Positions 58,558 through 64,000 of a DNA stretch of 64,000 nucleotides are shown here, one piece after another. Where the stretch lies: contig SNVD02004786.1 in NCBI GenBank assembly GCA_013180625.2, forward strand, positions 144,103 through 208,102, read 5' to 3'. Each line of letters begins with the position of its first letter. Within the stretch, counting starts at the first letter, position 1. A model generated the notes under the pieces. That model did no database searches and had not been told where the DNA came from. It saw only the letters and a list, made by a program, of their open reading frames with translations. The translations under genes and the position numbers were made by a program. Source of the stretch: Boswellia sacra. Taxonomy: Eukaryota; Streptophyta; Magnoliopsida; Sapindales; Burseraceae.

Positions 58558-60808
58558 ACTTTATAAAATAAATAATAACACTTAAAAATTATGGTTAAAA
58601 GCATTATCGAATAAAAATAAACAATAAAGCTTATAAAATATATGTTATTGAATAAAGAAAAACAATAATGCATGATAAAATAATTGTTATCAAATAATAT
58701 TTAATAAAATGTTATCTTTTAATTAAAAGTTCTATGTAAATGATTTTGTAGTAGTCAAGATGTAAGTGTTAATTTTCTTTAAATTAATTTTTTTATTTTT
58801 ACAAATGGTAATCATATTGAATACATGTACCTTATTCTATAGTGCGCTTCACAACCAACAAAAATTGACTGTAGATAATATGTTTTGGCATATTATAAGG
58901 AGATTGTTACTAGTTTCAAAGGGGTTTTGCAAGAATAAGGTAATTTTAAATTTTTTGTTTAAATCGATATCAGTTCGTGTGATTATCCATATTTAGATTT
59001 TAATCTTTAAGAGTATGATTTTATCATTTTGTAATGTTGGGTGTGAAGTGGTTATTGCATTGAGTAGATGTGAAGGGAAGAGATGTGAGTTGCATGAGAT
59101 GGGAACAGAAATGTGGGTGATGGGTGGGAGTAAGAGTGTGGCATTAATAAAAGATTTATAAAAAAAGGGGGAAGGAAGTGTCACATATTTCTTAATCTCT
59201 CTTTTTGCATTTATTTTATCTATTTTTATACAACTTTATACTTATTTAAATTAGGAATGAGGATTTTGAGTTAAAAATAAGGGATAAAAAGGTATCACTT
59301 TTATGTTATTTGTTATATTTATTAATGTTTCAATTTTTAGTTTGTTCGAATAGGAAGTTACAGAAAAAAAAAACAATTGGTTGATAAGATTAGATGTGTG
59401 TAAGCAAAGTATCTTTGGTGTTTTGTTTTATTTACAATGTAGTAAATGGTACAAATTTCATTAGTAATGGTTTGATATTATACTAGTGGCCACCAAGGGG
59501 CAGACCAGTTGGTTGAAGGCTTTGAATTTGGTGCTCGGCTGCATCGAGGTCTCAAGCTTAGTACTTTTGGTGAGCTTAAAAATTTCTCACCCTTCATTGT
59601 CTCCCGCATCATGGGGTTGGTTATCAAGGGTCATACATACAAGGCAAATGGATATTTGATAAATTAATAATCTTGATTAAACAATAAAATCTTTCGATCC
59701 TGACTCGGGCCTATATATTAAATTAATAATTTCAGTAGATGCATAAGATAATAATTTTTTTTTCAAATCCTTTAGGACCTAACGAAAATGTAAATTAATA
59801 ATTAATCAAATATATAGCATAAATAGCATATAAATTCATAATATTAAGGTGATTTTTTCTTATCAACTTCTAGTTTCTCATTTCTGCTCTTTTTTAAAAT
59901 ATAAATCTAAAGTTTTTTTTTCTATCTAAACTAAACTCAAGCTCATCCTTAATTTTTTGCAAAGCATGCACCATATATTGACCTCTTTCGAAAAACATTT
60001 GCTAAAATACAACTATCATTTGGATGATAATCATCAGTAGCTGACTTGTCAATTACTCCTTTAATAATCTCTTCACTAGTAGGTGATCCCACCACTGCAT
60101 CATTTTCACGAGGATAAATTAAAAGGTCCTTAACATCAGTTGCATTTTTATAGTATAGATCAGAAATGGCTTCATGTAATCATTAACTTTTTGACACATT
60201 AACTTTTGACCACATTTATCAATTATTTTTTTAATTTATAACACATACATGAACCTTGATAAAAAAAATAATTATAAATGATTAAAACATAAAAATCTTC
60301 TTAAATTAATAATTATTCATTTATCCATAAATAAATAAATAATTTATTTATCAAATGAATAAATAACCTCGGTAAAATAATTCATAGTCCTAACAATATT
60401 AATTTATGAAGGTTTTATTGTATTATACTAGTGAGTTTTGGTCATTTATTTATCTTCTTAATAATTTCATTTGAATTACATTTCAGTTTGGTTATAAAAC
60501 ATTTAATTTGGAGTATGTTAAATACTGCGAGGCGATTATGTTACAAGCGCTATGATAAAACTATGTTTGGTATCAAAGTTGCTCTTTATGGTAACTCTAT
60601 TAATTTTTAATTATTATGTACACAATAAATTTTTTTAATTAAAAATATGCATATAATTCTTTACATGGTGTTTATTATTCTCATTATTTTTTTCATGTAG
60701 TTGTAGCATTATTGTGCTCCAGATATTTTTTAGAAGCATGTTTGTAGAGAGGTTGATATTTTTGCTTATTCAATTGTAGCAAGTAAATCTAGTTACTCAT
60801 ATATATAT
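58558..60808. other. Intergenic, no gene seen
   Basis: AT-rich; short frames look random. A possible SINE at 59486-59700 is listed separately. Confidence 0.4.
59486..59700 (+). mobile_element. Possible tRNA-derived SINE
   Basis: The head GGGGCAGACCAGTTGGTTGA is a good tRNA box A (CAGTTGGTTGA), and GAGGTCTCAAGCTT about 45 bases later is a weak box B. The body is less AT-rich than its surroundings. No clear target duplication or poly(A) end was found. Confidence 0.42.
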
Positions 60809-60810
60809 TT

Positions 60811-61413
60811 GTGTGTGCGCGTGTGTGTGTGTGTGCGCGCGTGCGTGCGTGCGTGCGTGTGCGTGCGTGTGTGCGTGTGTGTGTGCGCGTGCGTGCGTGC
60901 GTACGTGCATGCGTGTGCGTGTGCGTGTGTGTGTGTGTGTGCGTGCGTGCGTGTGCGTGTGTGTGTGTGTGGGTGTGTGTGCGCGCGTGCGTGTGCGTGT
61001 GTGCGTGTGTGTGTGGGTGTGTGTGCATGCGCGCACATGCGTGCGTGCGTGTGCGTGTGCGCGCACGTGCATGCGCGTGCATGCGTACGTGCGTGCGCGT
61101 GCGTGTGTGTGCGCGCGCATGTGTGTCTGTGTGTGCGCGCGTGCGTGCGTGTGCGTGTGCATGTGCGCGCGCGTGCGTGCATGTGCGTGTGCGCGTGCGT
61201 GGGCGTGGGCGTGTGCGTTGTGTGTGGGTGTGTGTGTGCGCGTGTGTGTGCGTGTGTGTGCGCGTGCGTGTGTGTGTGCACGCGCGTGCGTGTGCATGTG
61301 GGTGTGCGTGCGTGCGTGCGCGTGTGTGCGTGTGCGTGCGCGTGCGCGTGCGCGTGTGCGTGTGTGTGTGTGTGTGCGTACGTGCGTGTGCGCATATATT
61401 ACATGTGTGTGTA
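60811..61413. repeat. ~600-bp GT/GC microsatellite of alternating purine and pyrimidine
   Basis: Built of GTGT, GCGT and GCGC steps with few breaks in alternation (GGGTG words, GTTGTG near 61218). It is introduced by ATATATATTT and ends in CGCATATATTACATGTGTGTGT. The several ~200-codon Cys/Val/Arg or His/Thr/Ala open frames that cross it on both strands are artefacts of low complexity, not genes. Confidence 0.96.
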
Positions 61414-63621
61414 TCTTTTTTAAGTTATTTCAAATTGTTTAACATAGTAATTATATATATTTAATTTATTAACTTGTGTAGTTTTCACTCTATTGGTGAA
61501 AGCGTTATATCTTTTTGCAGTTTTTTGGAAGGAGTCATGGTGAAAGAGTACATATGTTGATGAAGAATTTTATTTTTGGAGATATAAATTTGTTTTTATT
61601 GTAAGTGGTAATACAACTTCTTTAGATATGTAGATATTTCGTAGTTGTGGATAACTTTTTTTATGGATATTAATTTAGATATTATATGTTGTTGTAGATT
61701 CATGAATATATGTATACCAATCGAAGTACGAAATATGCAATAGCAACACATTTGATATTTAAATAAATATAGTAAATCTTTATTTAAAAATCAATAAGAT
61801 GATGTCATAAACAAAAATTTGTCATTTTAAAAATGAAATAATGAGGTCTAAGATACACAAAGATGATATTTTAAACATAAAATGATGACAATTATTAATT
61901 ATTAAGACAAATTATCATTAAAAAAAAAAGAGTTCGAAACCATCACTGTTTTACAATGCCCGTGCGATGAAGCAACATGGATGAGTGTTTGAAACTGTTT
62001 TTATTCTAAATTTTCAACAGTCATGAATGAGCTTTTTGGTAGCAGTGCCGATTGTAGAGTCATCTAATTGAAGTTTTGAAGGACTTTATCGTTGGAAAGT
62101 AGGTAGGTTCACAAAGAATAAGAGAATTGCTTGCACTAATTAAAATATGGTTTATCACAAAATCTTTTGGTCTATGTCTTAAGAGTATTAGAGATGCATA
62201 ATGGTTTATTGAGGACGATACTATTTTATTATATATCTTTGATATTCAAATCAGGTTTATATGATATGTTTTTCGTTTTGTTCTGAATTCTTCTAAAAAT
62301 GCAAAAAATAAATAAGAAAATCTCTTTCAATTGGTGGGGGAATGAAAACTTATTACGTTCGATTAACTTTATGATTTGAACTAACACCTTCAGATGAAAA
62401 CATAGCTACGTATAGGTTTCGCAAGTACATTTTCATAAATAATTAAGTTCACTTAGATTGTGTCTCATCATTAAGGTGTCACAAACTTAAATGAATATGT
62501 AATATACATGTACGTATTAAAATCTTTGGAAATTGATTAACATATATCTGGGAGAGTATCATTTGGCACTGAATTTAATGAACACAAATTTTTATCAATT
62601 CATCTCACCTAGTCTAATAGTTAAGATGGTTGATAAATTGATCTCATTAAATTTAATTTTTTTATTCAAATCTCAATCATTGTATTAAAATGAGATGAAT
62701 GGTCATAATTTTAATCTAGATTATTAAAATTTAAAATTAAAAGATCATCTTATATATATATGTAAAGAATAATACTATTTGTACGTCTCCAAGTCTCATC
62801 TTAAGTGATGTTACAGCTACAAAATGCCATAGCATTATCTATATCATTTCATCGCATCATTCCCAATTATTTCATTAGTATGTAGAATTAATACCGCATC
62901 ACTTTAGATGACAATTTTGGATGACATTAATTTTGGTAATGTGATAACATTATTAATGTACATTTTATCCCTTCAAAATTCTAACCAGCCAACTTTTAGA
63001 AAAAAATTAAGTACATTACAAAATTATTTAATTTTGAAACTAATTATTCAATCACATGTAATATAATATTTTTTCTAGGTGGCTCACACATGATATGGAG
63101 TATCCTCATCTATTCTTAACTAAAGCATTAAAAGTATCCTCATCTATTCTTAACTAAAGCATTAAAAGACTAATATTCTTTTCCTCACCTTCTTAACTTT
63201 TTTCAATCAAATTCTATTGAAAATATATAGAAGCAATCCGATCCCTTGGCAGTGCATTGAGAGGGAAGAAAGCCTGCATTGCAATTCAATCCATATAGAA
63301 CAACAAACCCAACAAAGGTTTTTCCCATGTTGAGGATCTTACATTGATCATGAGCATATATATAACTTTGGAGACTTCTTGACATTTAATTAACTACAAC
63401 TGAACAGAAGTGACTTAAACATAAACATAAGAATACTACATGAACCAGAGAGTTTGACCCCATGATCTTAACTTGAACAGAAATTACATTTATTATATAT
63501 ATGAAATATTATTTGGTAGCTAGCTAGATATTGTTTCTTGAGTCACAGTAGTTTAATTTACTCGGTTGAAGATTAAAAGAAGTGTACAACATGTTAGTTC
63601 TCCTCAGTACTCTTTACAGCT
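61414..63621. other. Intergenic, with dispersed-repeat copy and a tandem duplication
   Basis: 62580-62720 resembles the 2816 repeat (AACACAAATTTTTATCAATT; TAGTTAAGATGGTTGATAAATTG). At 63101-63168 a 34-bp unit (TATCCTCATCTATTCTTAAC...) is duplicated exactly head to tail. 63400-63621 may be the 3' UTR of the last gene. No other gene seen. Confidence 0.45.
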
Positions 63622-64000
63622 TCACCATATGGAGTCCAGATTAAATGGTTGCTCCGGCTGTGATTGTGGCAGAGAATTATCTAATACCTTAGAAGAAGAA
63701 GCTTGGAAGTTTGAACTTAAATCGCTTTCCAACCGAGAATTAATCCCTTGTGGCAGCTGAAACGAGTTAGGATCAGTACTTGTAGCTTCCCTTGCTTGAT
63801 AACTCCTAAGTTGTAATGCCTTCAGAAGCAAAGAATTCATTGATAGATTCGAGCTTAGCAAGCTGGAAGGCCATGTGAGTGATGGTAGAGTAGCTGCTGC
63901 TGCGGCTTCCCTTGCAGCAGCCCAATTCATGTTCAAGTGCATATTGTTCATGTTAACATTATTATGATGATCAGTGGTGTAGCTTTGTGTTGGAATATTA
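63622..64000 (-). CDS. C-terminal part of a protein, possibly a transcription factor (5' end outside window)
   Basis: An open minus-strand frame enters from the right edge and ends at TGA 63622-63624, giving about 125 residues with no intron visible. Reading from the edge: NIPTQSYTTDHHNNVNMNNM, HLNMNWAAAREAAAAATLPS, LTWPSSLLSSNLSMNSLLLK, ALQLRSYQAREATSTDPNSF, then a Ser/Gln-rich tail ending LDSIW. It has no folded domain that I recognise. The Asn/Met/Ala/Ser-rich composition with a short leucine-rich patch (SLLLKALQLRSYQ) is like the activation region of plant MYB or ERF-type regulators; that is a guess. Composition is clearly coding-like compared with the flanks. Confidence 0.72.
   Translation of the reverse strand, partial: NIPTQSYTTDHHNNVNMNNMHLNMNWAAAREAAAAATLPSLTWPSSLLSSNLSMNSLLLKALQLRSYQAREATSTDPNSFQLPQGINSRLESDLSSNFQASSSKVLDNSLPQSQPEQPFNLDSIW

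Noticed and set aside
60789..61464. Several ~100-217-codon open frames on both strands, rich in Cys/Val/Arg or His/Thr/Ala
   Set aside because: They exist in many frames at once because a GT/GC repeat contains no stop codons. Low-complexity artefact, not genes.

Overview
The window is nuclear DNA of a flowering plant. It is AT-rich, its genes have many introns with GT/GC...AG borders, and all three complete genes belong to plant families. Most of the rest is transposon debris. A woody eudicot such as Citrus is my guess; nothing in the window proves it.

Layout. 1-9.6 kb holds no gene I can support, but has small non-autonomous transposons, including a clear Mutator-type MITE at 533-1145 with a perfect 9-bp target duplication. 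9805-19532 (+) is a complete 14-exon gene for an 820-residue SMP/triple-C2 membrane-tether protein (SYTF/NTMC2T3 type). 20.2-20.95 kb (+) is a broken hAT transposase. 22629-30955 (-) is a full-length but dead Ty1/copia element (Maximus/SIRE-like) with two ~904-bp LTRs, a tRNA-iMet primer site, a polypurine tract and TSD GGTAT. A second, independent solo LTR of the same family (30997-31906, TSD TAAAT) lies 41 bp away, only about 0.4 kb from the start codon of the next gene. 32323-38119 (+) is a nine-exon gene for an 837-residue organellar splicing factor with three CRM domains (CFM3 type). 41284-44603 (-), convergent with it, is a seven-exon gene for a 389-residue CstF64-like protein without an RRM (ESP1 type).

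46.9-58.6 kb is a transposon graveyard: a Ty3/gypsy-like LTR with a polypurine tract and degenerate internal sequence, then a decayed copia element (-) whose 5' LTR was split by a 1850-bp solo LTR (TSD CACAT) rich in tandem repeats. 60.8-61.4 kb is a ~600-bp GT/GC tract of almost perfectly alternating purine and pyrimidine. The right edge (63622-64000, -) is the 3' end of a protein-coding gene, perhaps a transcription factor.

The host genes do not form a pathway. Two act in RNA processing (plastid intron splicing; mRNA 3'-end formation) and one in membrane contact or lipid transfer. Two of the genes appear to use a GC-AG first intron. I found no CRISPR array, rRNA or tRNA gene, and no convincing new multi-gene system. 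The best leads are the two adjacent same-family LTR insertions, the nested LTR, the promoter-proximal solo LTR, the two GC-AG introns, the Z-DNA-prone tract and the intronic G-quadruplex candidate.
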